Position numbers and translations under genes: made by a program. DNA of 64,000 nucleotides from Planococcaceae bacterium Storch 2/2-2 (GTDB lineage: Bacteria; Bacillota; Bacilli; Bacillales_A; Planococcaceae), in contig WOYE01000009.1 of assembly GCA_009740415.1 (NCBI GenBank), positions 868,001-932,000 of the forward strand. The letters run 5' to 3'. The notes below the pieces were generated by a model. It was not told the DNA's origin. It worked only from the letters and a program-made list of their open reading frames with translations, and made no database searches. Below are positions 1 to 8,759 of this stretch, piece after piece. Every line of letters starts with the position of its first letter. The first letter of the stretch is position 1.

Positions 1-1343
1 AACCGGGAGCGCTCCACGCAGCAAACGGTGGCTACTTGATCGTTCAAGTGAAAGACATTTTAACGAAAAACTTCGCTTGGGAAGGGTTAAAACGTGCCCT
101 TCTCCAAGAAGAAGTGAAAATTGAAAACATCGCCGAGCAAGCAGGTGCGATCGCAACGACGTCGCTGCAACCGGAACCGATCCCGCTCGACGTCAAAGTC
201 GTCTTCATCGGCGATATGGAAATGTATCAATTGCTCTACCAGTACGACGAAGACTTCCGCAAACTGTTCAAAATGAAAATCGACTTCGATACCGAAATGG
301 ATGCGACGATGGACAATATGGAACATCTCGCACGGTTCATTCATACGCATGCGGTCAACCACGACTTGCTCCATTTCGACCGTGGCGCAGTCGCACGCAT
401 CGTCGAGTACAGTATGCGCATGGCCGATGATCAACATAAATTATCGACGCGATTTAACGAGCAAGTCGAAGTGATGTACGAAGCGGACACGTGGGCAAAA
501 CTAGACGGTGCGTTCGTCGTCACGGAACGGTACGTGAACAAAGCGATCGACAAACGAAAGTTCCGTAACAATTTGTACGAAGAAAAAGTACAAGACCGGA
601 TCGACGACGGCTCGATTTTCATCGACACAGACGGTGCAGTCGTCGGACAAGTGAACGGGCTCGCCGTGTACAACCTCGGTCAATACCAGTTCGGAAAACC
701 GTCGCGCATTACTGCGACGACGTTCGCCGGACCGAGCGGGATCATTAATATCGAACGAGAAAGTAAGCTGAGTGGCAGTTTGCACAACAAAGGGGTATAC
801 ATTTTAAGCGGATACCTCGGGCAAACGTTCGCGCAAGACGTACCGCTCGCATTAACGGCCCACATCGCATTTGAACAGTCATACGGCGGTGTAGACGGTG
901 ACAGCGCATCGAGTACGGAATTGTACGCGCTGCTCTCTAGTTTAGCGAACGTGCCGATCCGTCAAGGGTTCGCCGTCACCGGTTCGGTTAACCAACGCGG
1001 TGAAGTGCAACCGATCGGTGGCGTGAACGAAAAAATCGAAGGATTTTTCGACGTCTGTGCGTCGCGCGGCTTAACGGGCGAGCAAGGCGTCCTCATCCCA
1101 TATGCGAACCGCCACAACTTAATGCTCGATGCCCGTGTCATAGAAGCGGTCGCACGTGGTGAATTTCACGTATACGCGATTCGCACGATCGAAGAGGGAA
1201 TCGAATTGTTAACAGGTGTGCAAGCGACGAACCGACGAGATGACGGTTCGTTCGATCCTGCGTCAATTTACGGACGAGTCGCCGAGCGATTGAAACGATT
1301 CGCTCGCATCGCGCGTGCCAACGATGACCAAACCGATCAATAA
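1..1343 (+). CDS. Lon-family ATP-dependent protease, C-terminal part (5' end outside window)
   Basis: The reading frame is open to the window edge, where it encodes PGALHAANGGYLI, the segment just after Walker B in LonB-like AAA+ proteases; the TTG at 36 is therefore probably not the real start and the P-loop lies upstream. The visible part holds the rest of the AAA+ module and a C-terminal Lon protease domain with a Ser-Lys dyad: Ser in GDSASS (about 900-915) and Lys in GGVNEKIEG (about 1018-1045). It should be a soluble, ATP-driven protease of the Lon-like type seen in some Bacillales rather than LonA, because no N-terminal substrate domain pattern is visible. A strong terminator follows directly. 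Family assignment is secure; substrate is unknown. Confidence 0.9.
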   Translation, partial: PGALHAANGGYLIVQVKDILTKNFAWEGLKRALLQEEVKIENIAEQAGAIATTSLQPEPIPLDVKVVFIGDMEMYQLLYQYDEDFRKLFKMKIDFDTEMDATMDNMEHLARFIHTHAVNHDLLHFDRGAVARIVEYSMRMADDQHKLSTRFNEQVEVMYEADTWAKLDGAFVVTERYVNKAIDKRKFRNNLYEEKVQDRIDDGSIFIDTDGAVVGQVNGLAVYNLGQYQFGKPSRITATTFAGPSGIINIERESKLSGSLHNKGVYILSGYLGQTFAQDVPLALTAHIAFEQSYGGVDGDSASSTELYALLSSLANVPIRQGFAVTGSVNQRGEVQPIGGVNEKIEGFFDVCASRGLTGEQGVLIPYANRHNLMLDARVIEAVARGEFHVYAIRTIEEGIELLTGVQATNRRDDGSFDPASIYGRVAERLKRFARIARANDDQTDQ

Positions 1344-1348
1344 GAGAG

Positions 1349-1377
1349 ACAGCTCGCTTCTGGCGAGCTGTTTTTTT
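1349..1377 (+). terminator. Intrinsic terminator of the Lon-like gene
   Basis: A 9-bp perfect stem (ACAGCTCGC / GCGAGCTGT) with a 5-nt loop runs into seven T residues, 5 nt after the stop codon. Confidence 0.93.
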
Positions 1378-1619
1378 AATCGTTAGGCCATTCCACGAGA
1401 CAAGGTCCAACGTTTGTCACGACTTTTCCCCTAGCATCTTCTTTATTTTGTAAGCGCTACAATCTTTTGAACTGTTTTTATCATTTTGAAGGAAAAACGG
1501 TTGTCTTTTCGATCATTCCACGTTACGATCAATGCGTTGCAAAATACGATCAAATCGCAAGTAATGAGCGTGTTCTACTACGGTAGAATACGCTTTTTTC
1601 ATTGCGTGAAGGAGGAACA

Positions 1620-3107
1620 ATGATTGAATTAAGTACACATTTATGGATTCAGTTCGGCGTATTCATGGCGATCATGGTCGGCGTGAGCGCCTACGCTGCA
1701 AAAAAGACGAAGACGATGGAAGACTTCGCCATTAGTGGAGCGAGTCTCGGTCCGTACGTACTCGGCTTATCGCTCGCTGCGACGTTATTTAGTGCAGCGA
1801 CGTTCATGGGATATCCCGGTTATTCGTATGCGTGGGGGTTTAGTAACTTATGGCTCTATTTAGCGATTTTCATCGGTGCCCCGCTCGGTTTCATTACGAT
1901 TGCCAAAACAGTGTATCGCCAAAACGAACATCAACATTCGTTATCGCTTCCCGACTGGCTCGGCGACTATTACGAGAGCGACTTACTCCGTGTCGGTACC
2001 GGCCTCATCATGTTGTTTAACTTGTTTTACATCGCCGCTCAATTTTCAGCAGGCGCTCAAATTTTCGAAAACATGCTCGGCTTGAACTATTTAACCGGTC
2101 TCGTCGTCATCGCGGTCATCGTCGTCGCGTACGTCTACGTCGGCGGTTCGTATGCGGACGTTTATACAGACGGTGTCCAAGCGGTCATGATGGCAGCGAC
2201 TGGTGTGATCGTCTTTTTATCCGGTCTTTACTTTTTCGGTGACTGGAGCTTTACGAAAACGATGGAAACGATCGTCGATTCGTTCCGCGAACAAGACGGA
2301 AAGCTTCTCCAAGTGTTTAACCCCGATTCGAACTACTATGCGATGACAGCCGTCCTCGGGTTGTTCATCATTCAGTTTTCATTCGCAGCACAACCCCAAT
2401 TGTTCAACAAAGTGCTGTCGTTGAAAAAAGAACGTGATTTACGAAAAATGATCATCGTGTACGTCGTCGCTGCAGCCGCTTCGCTTTTCGTCTTATTCGG
2501 TGGTTTGTATGCGCGCGTTGCCGTACCCGGTCTCGAACAAGCGGACTTAGCGCTTCTCGAATACGTCGCATGGGGCTTCCCACCGTTTTTAGCGGCGTTC
2601 GTAGCCGTCGTCATTTTAGCGGCGGCGTTGTCGACGACGGACGGATTGTTCGTCGTCTTATCGACCGTGTTCGCCAATGACATTTACAAAAAAGTACTCG
2701 TCAAACGCGGATGGATCCAAGCGACACCTGAACGTGCAGACGAAGTCGCTTTAAAAATGAGCCGTGTCGTCGTCCTCATCGTCGGTCTGCTCGCTGCGCT
2801 TCTCGTCATTAACCCACCGACATTTTTAGCGGACTTAATGTGGATCGGTATTTCTGGCGTATCAGCTGGAACGCTCGGTCCGGTCATGTATGCCGTGTTC
2901 GGTAAAAAACGAGCAGGTGCACGCGCCGCGGAAGGTTCGATGATCATCGGACTGCTCTTTTACTTAGTGATCGTCTTCACAGGCATCGAGTCGAGCCCGC
3001 TCGCAGCAGGTGGTTGGGCGACGCTCGTCGGAATTGCGACGATGTGGATTCTCGCTCGCCGCTACCCGTATGAACCGCGCGAAGCAGAAGCGAAAGGAGG
3101 ACGCTAA
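1620..3107 (+). CDS. Sodium:solute symporter family (SSF) permease
   Basis: A 495-residue polytopic membrane protein of the SSF/SLC5 family, with about 13 hydrophobic segments. The N-terminal half shows the family pattern 'DFAISGASLGPYVLGLSLAAT', followed by the YVYVGGSYADVYTDGVQ region typical of PanF-like and monocarboxylate symporters. Na+-driven uptake of a small organic acid or vitamin is the likely role; the substrate cannot be read from sequence. The ATG at 1620 is chosen because GGAGG lies at 1611-1615 with proper spacing; an upstream in-frame TTG at 1602 lacks a site. A tiny membrane protein follows after one base, so the two are co-translated. Confidence 0.88.
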   Translation: MIELSTHLWIQFGVFMAIMVGVSAYAAKKTKTMEDFAISGASLGPYVLGLSLAATLFSAATFMGYPGYSYAWGFSNLWLYLAIFIGAPLGFITIAKTVYRQNEHQHSLSLPDWLGDYYESDLLRVGTGLIMLFNLFYIAAQFSAGAQIFENMLGLNYLTGLVVIAVIVVAYVYVGGSYADVYTDGVQAVMMAATGVIVFLSGLYFFGDWSFTKTMETIVDSFREQDGKLLQVFNPDSNYYAMTAVLGLFIIQFSFAAQPQLFNKVLSLKKERDLRKMIIVYVVAAAASLFVLFGGLYARVAVPGLEQADLALLEYVAWGFPPFLAAFVAVVILAAALSTTDGLFVVLSTVFANDIYKKVLVKRGWIQATPERADEVALKMSRVVVLIVGLLAALLVINPPTFLADLMWIGISGVSAGTLGPVMYAVFGKKRAGARAAEGSMIIGLLFYLVIVFTGIESSPLAAGGWATLVGIATMWILARRYPYEPREAEAKGGR

Positions 3108-3108
3108 C

Positions 3109-3219
3109 ATGTTTGCGACTCCGATGTTAACGATTTGGTCGATCGGCATGCTTGTATCGACCGCTACGTTCTCTTGGCTCCTTTGGAAATTTTACGGCGT
3201 CGACGACTCGAACGAGTGA
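3109..3219 (+). CDS. Small symporter-accessory membrane protein (36 aa)
   Basis: A 36-residue open frame begins one base after the symporter stop, with AAGGAGG at 3094-3100. It encodes MFATPMLTIWSIGMLVSTA and continues with one hydrophobic helix followed by KFYGVDDSNE. Very small single-span proteins encoded immediately downstream of SSF permeases are a known feature of Bacillales, and annotated families of symporter small accessory proteins exist. The spacing, ribosome site and membrane-helix pattern make this a real gene despite its length. Its function (stability or regulation of the permease) is inferred from position only. Confidence 0.75.
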   Translation: MFATPMLTIWSIGMLVSTATFSWLLWKFYGVDDSNE

Positions 3220-3274
3220 CGGACGCCCGTTAGACATATAAGTACTTTCTATCGATTTATTCGATGGAACGACA

Positions 3275-3305
3275 AAACACCCGACTCTAAACGAGTCGGG
3301 TGTTT
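3275..3305. terminator. Bidirectional terminator between convergent genes
   Basis: A 13-bp stem (AAACACCCGACTC / GAGTCGGGTGTTT) with a 5-nt loop lies between the symporter unit and the reverse-strand WYL gene. A-rich and T-rich flanks let it act in both directions. Confidence 0.85.
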
Positions 3306-3308
3306 GTA

Positions 3309-4421
3309 TTACACATCGTGTAACGAACGCGTTTGATTGCGTTCGAGCGCTTCTTCTAAGTACGACACGATTTTATCGTGTAACGAAGCCGGTGTAATTT
3401 CATCGATGGACGGAATATGTTGGAGAAGCCAATATTGGATGCTCGCCTGTGACGTTTCTACCGTAATGCGGCAATGGTTCGGGTCGCCTTCGATTGCCCG
3501 AATGTCGACGTCTTCTCCGAAAAAGTCGATCACTTGACCGACGATCGGTAACGTCGCACGGAACGAAATTGGCTCGATGTCGCCACCGAACATGTGCGCC
3601 TGACTTTTCGTATACCGCTCCGTATTAAAATCGTCCGGCAACGGAATGAGCCGGCCTTCTTCTGCAATCGTCACATCTGCCATTTTATCAACACGCATGA
3701 AATACAACTTGTCGTAATCGTCGTACCGACACATGAGGTAATAATGGTTCAACGTCCAGATGAGGTAATACGGATGCATGTAGCGCCCTTCTTCTTCCCC
3801 TCGAAACGGGACGAGCTTTTTATCGATGTCGTATTTCAAATAGTTAAATCGAATCGGACGCTTTTGCTCGATCGCATCGATGATCACTTCAATGTTGTAA
3901 AACAACGATTGGTTGTACGACTTCGACTCCGCATTTTTCATTTCGAGCAATTTTCGATATTTCGGCACGTAATCCGCGCCGATGAGTCCACTCAATTTGT
4001 AAATTAAATCTTCACTGTACCCTCGGTCGATGAACCGAGAAAATGCGACCGTGTCGCATAAAATACGAACTTCCGGTTGTGTGAACGTCGTATTGACGTA
4101 ATAATGCGGTATTTTTTGAACGTGAACTTGTTGTAAATCGTATGGGAAAATATCGTAACCGCTCGTCGCATCCGTAATATCTTCTAACAATTTCAGATGA
4201 CTGTATACCGTTCGACGGTCGAACGGCTTTTCCAATTTAAAATCAATGTGCACCCGTTCGGCAATGTCCCGTACCGATAATGGGTTTTCTTCATTCGAAT
4301 ATTTTCGCAATACGAGAAACGTATAAAGCAAATACGCTTTTTTCTGATCCAATGGAAGCTCCCCTTTCTTCTCGCTTCCATTATAACGGAACTTACTATG
4401 CGTCGTCACTTCTTTTTCCAC
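3309..4421 (-). CDS. WYL-domain transcriptional regulator
   Basis: A 370-residue protein with an N-terminal helix-turn-helix-like region (about residues 28-80, including SVRDIAERVHIDF and DRRTVYSHLKLLED), followed by a WYL ligand-binding domain (YYLIWTLNHYYLMCRYDDYD near the middle) and the usual C-terminal extension. WYL proteins sense ligands, often nucleic-acid derived, and regulate stress, repair or defence genes. The GTG start at 4421 sits just past the TAA of the upstream gene, with GGAGGAGG about 14 nt before it. A TTG at 4352 preceded by AAAGGGGAG is a credible alternative that would remove 23 residues. Co-transcription with the unknown protein upstream is likely. Confidence 0.85.
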   Translation of the reverse strand: MEKEVTTHSKFRYNGSEKKGELPLDQKKAYLLYTFLVLRKYSNEENPLSVRDIAERVHIDFKLEKPFDRRTVYSHLKLLEDITDATSGYDIFPYDLQQVHVQKIPHYYVNTTFTQPEVRILCDTVAFSRFIDRGYSEDLIYKLSGLIGADYVPKYRKLLEMKNAESKSYNQSLFYNIEVIIDAIEQKRPIRFNYLKYDIDKKLVPFRGEEEGRYMHPYYLIWTLNHYYLMCRYDDYDKLYFMRVDKMADVTIAEEGRLIPLPDDFNTERYTKSQAHMFGGDIEPISFRATLPIVGQVIDFFGEDVDIRAIEGDPNHCRITVETSQASIQYWLLQHIPSIDEITPASLHDKIVSYLEEALERNQTRSLHDV

Positions 4422-4422
4422 G

Positions 4423-4950
4423 TTATACCGCTTCCTCCTCCATTTCCCATACGTACGAAGCGAGACGGTCTTCTACAAACGGGTCACGTACGTACGGTGT
4501 ACCGACTTCAACAAAAACGATCGGATGCTTCGATTGACGAAGAAGTGCTACGTCACTCGCTTCAATCGGGCGATCGTCCCACGTAACGATGAGCGGTCGA
4601 TGTTGATCGAGCGCGTGCGTCACCGTCAAACATTCTACGAGCGCGCAACTCTCTCCTTCTTCTTTCGTCGCATGCCATTCTGCCAGCTGCTCAAAAAAGT
4701 CTTCCCGCGTCACGACGAGTACGTACTCGATATCCGGATGTCTCCCGTTCAGTCGTTCGTGCGTACGAATGCAACGAGCAGCCGCTTCTAAACTTTGTTC
4801 TTCCGTCGCTCCTGCTACGTACCCATATCGGTAGTCCGATCCCTCTACATGACGCACATCGCATCCTTCGACGTGTCTCTGCTCCATCGTAAGCACACGA
4901 CGGTCCTCGCGTAATTCATCTCGTTCCCAATTAATCGTTAATCGTTTCAT
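4423..4950 (-). CDS. Hypothetical protein, 175 aa
   Basis: Acidic, soluble 175-residue protein that I do not recognise. It has no signal peptide or membrane helix. The central part (HPDIEYVLVVTREDFFEQLAEW) and the C-terminal part (RPLIVTWDDRPIEASDVALLRQSKHPIVFVEVG) alternate predicted strands and helices, like a small alpha/beta domain. The ATG is preceded by AAAGGGGG. The gene ends one base before the GTG start of the WYL regulator, so they form a translationally coupled pair; this protein may feed a signal to the regulator, but that is position-based inference. Confidence 0.7.
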   Translation of the reverse strand: MKRLTINWERDELREDRRVLTMEQRHVEGCDVRHVEGSDYRYGYVAGATEEQSLEAAARCIRTHERLNGRHPDIEYVLVVTREDFFEQLAEWHATKEEGESCALVECLTVTHALDQHRPLIVTWDDRPIEASDVALLRQSKHPIVFVEVGTPYVRDPFVEDRLASYVWEMEEEAV

Positions 4951-5048
4951 ATGTAAGTCCCCCTTTTAGTTGTTCTTCTTTACTATAAATGAGAAGGGTG
5001 TACACATTTATGTACTTGTCACTTCTTTTTTTCAAAAAATGTCGCCAT

Positions 5049-6116
5049 TCACTCACTTTGTTCAAACGTGACGTACGATGACGTGCTCAATTGAAGTAGC
5101 GCTTCGTACGTCACATCAAATGATACGATGTCACCGACTGACACGTCGTCCATCTCCGTGACATCGACGATCAAATAGTCGCTGCACGTTGCGAGCATCG
5201 TGAGACGTTCATCGTGCGGTCGGATGCCTGTAAAATCGACATCTTGTGCGCCGACCGCTAACAACGCCCGCCACCGGTCTCCGAGATCTTCGTACACGGT
5301 TTCGCAATGTCCGAACGTCCGGCCACCCGTCTCTCCTTCCGGTAAAGACGGTTTTTTCATCACTTCAACGACTTCTGCTTCCAACGTAAAAATGTCATTT
5401 GCGAACCCGGGCACGCGCTCACCGTATGCCGCTTCCCGTCCGAACAAGTACACTTCTCCGAGGCGCAGTTCGTTAATACGGTCAGGCAACTCGCCGTCTA
5501 GCACTAATGGAATCGCACTGGAACTACCACCTGACAAGACGTCAAGTGTCATACCGAGCCGCTGCTCCACATCTTCTGCGATGCGGACGAACGTCTCCAT
5601 CGTTTCTTCTTTCGGAATGATGCCTCCGTAACACGTTAAATTCGTCGCGATGCCGACGAGGCGAAGCGATGAAAACGTGAGCAATTGACGGACGAATGGA
5701 AGAAGCTCTTCCGGCAAAATACCTTCACGTCGGTCGCCCATCTCGACGAATACGTAAACGTCTTGTATCATTCCCGCTTGCATCGCGCGTTCATTCAACG
5801 CCCGTGCGACATCGATCGACGTCACAGGGCACCGGTCGACGTAAGCGATCACTCGATCCAAGTCGCTCATCGGTGGTAAACGGATCAACTGCGTATGAAC
5901 GTCTGGCGCAATCGACCGAATTCTCTCGATATTGTCTAACCGAGCATCGGAGACGTGTGTCACCCCACTTTCTAGTAACACTTCGACTAACGTTTCATTC
6001 GCTGAAAAACCTTTCGTCACGATCGAACAAGTGACCGATTCCTTTTCACATAAGCCCATTAACTCGTGGACGTTGTGGACTAATTTCTGTTTCGACCAAC
6101 GTACTTTCGGATACAT
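5049..6116 (-). CDS. Alanine racemase-like PLP enzyme (ornithine racemase type)
   Basis: A 355-residue fold-type III PLP enzyme. The N-terminal motif SIVTKGFSAN carries the expected Schiff-base lysine, and the barrel shows VFVEMGDRREGILPEE, NLTCYGGIIP and LSGGSSSAIP, which match the Ala/Orn racemase N-terminal family. It is a stand-alone barrel-type enzyme as in ornithine racemase (Orr), rather than a full alanine racemase with C-terminal beta domain, although about 100 extra C-terminal residues of beta character follow. The substrate is likely a free amino acid. It is upstream of the unknown/WYL gene pair on the same strand with a 98-nt gap, so could be in the same operon. Confidence 0.75.
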   Translation of the reverse strand: MYPKVRWSKQKLVHNVHELMGLCEKESVTCSIVTKGFSANETLVEVLLESGVTHVSDARLDNIERIRSIAPDVHTQLIRLPPMSDLDRVIAYVDRCPVTSIDVARALNERAMQAGMIQDVYVFVEMGDRREGILPEELLPFVRQLLTFSSLRLVGIATNLTCYGGIIPKEETMETFVRIAEDVEQRLGMTLDVLSGGSSSAIPLVLDGELPDRINELRLGEVYLFGREAAYGERVPGFANDIFTLEAEVVEVMKKPSLPEGETGGRTFGHCETVYEDLGDRWRALLAVGAQDVDFTGIRPHDERLTMLATCSDYLIVDVTEMDDVSVGDIVSFDVTYEALLQLSTSSYVTFEQSE

Positions 6117-6267
6117 TGCCTTCCCCCTTTTCTTCGTTCTTTCTTCCTTACTTTTCTAACGTTCCATTCCCCTTTTTCATCGGATCGAAACGCTACCAAA
6201 CGTTCCCCCTTTCATCGCTTCATTTGATATACTAAGAAAACAAACGACTTTAAGGAGGTTGTTCTAT

Positions 6268-7617
6268 ATGACGAAACGATTACTCGCACCGGCACTTTTA
6301 TTCGCATCGACGATCGCTGTTACGACGATCCTCCCTGCTGAAGTGACGGTAGCGAAAGAAAAAGAGAACCCGCTCCATGACGTCCCGGCTCATCAAAAGA
6401 AAGCGGTGCAATGGCTCGTCGACCGCGGCGCACCGACATGGACGAAAACTCAATTCGGTGTCAACGAACCGGTGACGCGAAAAGACGCGGCCGCATTGAT
6501 CGCATCCGGTCTTAATTTAAGTTTAAAAAACAATCCACCTCATGAGTTCATCGACGTGGACTCCCGTGACGACAAGTACGTCCGAGCGCTTAAAGCGTCC
6601 GGCTACATGCACGGCATTACCGATACACGCTTCGGCTCCGACCGGCTCATGACACGCGGCGAGCTCGCTCTCATCATTTCTCGGATGTACGACATCGAAG
6701 GCGACCCGAACCGTGTCACATTTACCGACGTCGGGACGAATACGCGTTACAGTAAAGCGGTCGCTGCCCTCCAGCAATACAACATTACGAATGGTATTTC
6801 ACGGACACAATTCGGAACGAATACGACGATGAAACGAGGCGACCTCGCCGTCTTTTTATACCGGCTCGACCGGATGTTTAAACCGCGCCAAGCGCCAAAA
6901 TTGACGGGCGTCACATTAGTGAGCGACAAAGAATTTCACTTGCATTTCGACCAGCTCATCGAACGCATTTCAGAACGCGAGATGAAAATTAACGGCTATC
7001 GTATGAACGAACGACGTAGCTCGTATACCGAGTCGACCTTATCGGGCAACCGGCACTTCCGAACGTCGGTCAAAGGGAAAACAGTCATCGTGAAAGCAGA
7101 AGACGAGTACGTGTTTAAAACAGGATTCGACCGTGAGTTCGACATTCGGATTGAAGAATACGCCTTCCCGAGCTTAAGTACGGAAATGTGGAACGACGAA
7201 CTACGTGTTGAAAACATCGACCTCGTCTTACGGGAAGACGTTTCGAAAACGACCCTTCGAGCGACCGATCTTGCGGCACCTATTTTATTGCACGGCGAAG
7301 CTGAATTTGACGATTCATTCGTCGACGTCACCTTTTCCGAACCGATCGAACTCGTCGGCCGTTTCTCGACGATCGCCGACTCCTTTACGATTTGGAACAG
7401 TTCGAATAACGGACGAGCGACGTCGGTCGAACGCGTCGAAGATACACACGATCAACTCACCCTCGACTTCGGGGACCCGATCGCTACGAACGAGTTGAAC
7501 ATGAACCGGATCCGCATGCAGTACAACGCGCAATCGGACGGGTACATTCGCGACTTAGCAGGTAACCGAGCAACGAACAACATTTTAATCGGCATCGAAA
7601 AAGTACGACGCCGCTAA
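6268..7617 (+). CDS. SLH-domain cell-surface protein, 449 aa
   Basis: Secreted surface protein: an N-terminal signal peptide (MTKRLLAPALLFASTIAV onward, about 27 residues) is followed by three S-layer-homology repeats at about residues 38-80, 92-135 and 150-195, each ending with an aromatic/Arg-rich pattern such as TRGELALIISRMYDI and KRGDLAVFLYRLDRM. These anchor proteins to pyruvylated secondary cell wall polymer. The C-terminal 240 residues are beta-rich, with repeated Ig-like strands (LTGVTLVSDKEFHLHFD, DDSFVDVTFSEPIEL). The ATG at 6268 is selected because AAGGAGGT is at 6252-6259. No enzymatic motif is seen; a structural or adhesive role is likely. Confidence 0.82.
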   Translation: MTKRLLAPALLFASTIAVTTILPAEVTVAKEKENPLHDVPAHQKKAVQWLVDRGAPTWTKTQFGVNEPVTRKDAAALIASGLNLSLKNNPPHEFIDVDSRDDKYVRALKASGYMHGITDTRFGSDRLMTRGELALIISRMYDIEGDPNRVTFTDVGTNTRYSKAVAALQQYNITNGISRTQFGTNTTMKRGDLAVFLYRLDRMFKPRQAPKLTGVTLVSDKEFHLHFDQLIERISEREMKINGYRMNERRSSYTESTLSGNRHFRTSVKGKTVIVKAEDEYVFKTGFDREFDIRIEEYAFPSLSTEMWNDELRVENIDLVLREDVSKTTLRATDLAAPILLHGEAEFDDSFVDVTFSEPIELVGRFSTIADSFTIWNSSNNGRATSVERVEDTHDQLTLDFGDPIATNELNMNRIRMQYNAQSDGYIRDLAGNRATNNILIGIEKVRRR

Positions 7618-7624
7618 CGAACAA

Positions 7625-7668
7625 AAAAATGCCGAACGGATGTCCCTTTTCATCCATTCGGCATTTCT
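7625..7668. terminator. Bidirectional terminator between convergent genes
   Basis: Long hairpin with stem AAATGCCGAA-GGATG pairing across an 8-nt loop with one internal mismatch. An A-run precedes it and T residues follow, so it can serve both the SLH gene and the reverse-strand gene starting at 7675. Confidence 0.85.
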
Positions 7669-7674
7669 CACGTG

Positions 7675-8205
7675 TTATTCGCTTTCGTCGAGACGCTCCC
7701 ACATCCGACGCACGGTTTCACGGACGAGATCTCGGTCGAAAATCGTTAATTCAATCCGTTCCGACCAGTCGGTTCCGTTCGCGAGCGCCGCTTCTAAAAT
7801 CGGACCGCTTCCTGTCATTTCTTCCAGGCAGAGCGCTTCCGCTGCGAGTCGCAGTTGATCCATACGTGTCACTCGTTCGTCACGTTCTTTTTTCAAAACC
7901 GGTCGGACGTTGTACAGCCCGTCTTTCCCGACGAGCTCCGACCCTTCGCTTTGGCGAAGGAATGTCACACCGTCGCACGTTCCACGAAGGCGCAACGTTT
8001 TCGACTGAACCGGTACGTCACAAATGAGCAACGTATCCGTCGGACCAGAGCGCTCCATTTTATGAGACAACTCTTTACAAATCAAAGCTCTCCTCTCTGA
8101 TTCATATACTCCTTCGTCGCCGAGTCGCTCGATCGTGAGACGTTCATTTTCCATCAATGCAAACTGTACTAAACTTTGAATCGTTACATACCCTACTCTG
8201 TCCAC
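7675..8205 (-). CDS. Solitary Cas4-like (RecB-type nuclease fold) protein, apparently inactivated
   Basis: A 176-residue protein that I align by eye with CRISPR-associated Cas4. Matching segments in order: the N-terminal 'YVTIQSLVQFA' (Cas4: isGlqHf.yCPRq), His48 in LSHKM, VPVQSKTLRLRGTCDGVTFL (Cas4: V.S..LgL.G.aDvVef) with Asp78, and AAEALCLEEM (Cas4: CAQALCLEEM). Key differences: the Fe-S cysteines of the N- and C-terminal clusters are missing, and the Glu of the catalytic E-x-K motif is Leu104, while Lys106 stays. No cas1, cas2 or repeat array lies in the window. Start is GTG at 8205 with AAGGAGAGA ahead. Likely a non-catalytic, domesticated DNA-binding relative. Confidence 0.6.
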   Translation of the reverse strand: MDRVGYVTIQSLVQFALMENERLTIERLGDEGVYESERRALICKELSHKMERSGPTDTLLICDVPVQSKTLRLRGTCDGVTFLRQSEGSELVGKDGLYNVRPVLKKERDERVTRMDQLRLAAEALCLEEMTGSGPILEAALANGTDWSERIELTIFDRDLVRETVRRMWERLDESE

Positions 8206-8237
8206 AAGCTCTCTCCTTTTTTATCTTTCTATTCCCA

Positions 8238-8256
8238 TTATACGAAAATTTTCGTA
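8238..8256 (-). promoter_or_regulatory. Promoter of Cas4-like gene with overlapping 16-bp palindrome
   Basis: On the reverse strand a perfect -10 (TATAAT, 8238-8243) lies about 35 nt upstream of the start codon. A perfect palindrome TACGAAAATTTTCGTA (8241-8256) overlaps the -10 and fills the spacer. No good -35 is visible at 17 bp. A repressor site blocking the -10 is the natural reading. Confidence 0.5.
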
Positions 8257-8605
8257 AAAATAAGTCCGTCAAAAGAACCTTATGTAAAAAATATTCCATT
8301 CCCTTTCTAACCATTTTCAGAAAATTTTTTCAATAATTATTTCATTATTACTAGTTCATATTGAATATATGAATGCCTTACTCCTATTACTTCTTGGTCA
8401 CCTATTAACGATTCAAAGGAACGAGGTCAAAAAGACTCCTTTCATCTAGGTGCATAAGTGAAAGGTCCCTTGCTTTTTCCTCCCCTCCATTCGCCTGTTT
8501 CCTTTGCAGTCAAGCGAGCGTAGACGTGGATCGATCCACCCCTCTTTTTCGTCCGACCAACGACTTCTCGATCGCCTCTGCGCATTTAAAACGATCGGAT
8601 GGAAC
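8257..8605. other. Gene-free AT-rich stretch between Cas4-like gene and ppk1 terminator
   Basis: No open frame here has a ribosome site or convincing composition. The part 8257-8420 is notably AT-rich relative to the neighbourhood. I see no RNA gene. Confidence 0.5.
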
Positions 8606-8648
8606 GAAAAAAGAACGGTTTTCTTCACATACGTAAAGAAAACCGTTC
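8606..8648 (-). terminator. Intrinsic terminator of ppk1
   Basis: A 13-bp perfect stem (GAACGGTTTTCTT / AAGAAAACCGTTC) with a 10-nt loop. Read on the reverse strand it ends in a T6 tract, 112 nt after the ppk1 stop. Confidence 0.85.
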
Positions 8649-8759
8649 TCGAATGCTCATTCATTTCGTACGGTCTGTCGCTCGTTCACACGGGACGGTA
8701 GAACGTGTCCACCACCGGCGAATGCGACAAAAGATGCGACGAATGGTCGCCCTTGCCGT

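Noticed and set aside
1448-1462. Near-palindrome TTGTAAGCGCTACAA upstream of the symporter, resembling a cre site
   Set aside because: It is one base short of the symmetric cre spacing and mismatches the consensus; kept only as a weak possibility.
8504-8701. Forward frame across the ppk1 terminator as a gene
   Set aside because: It reads through both arms of the terminator hairpin and has no ribosome site.
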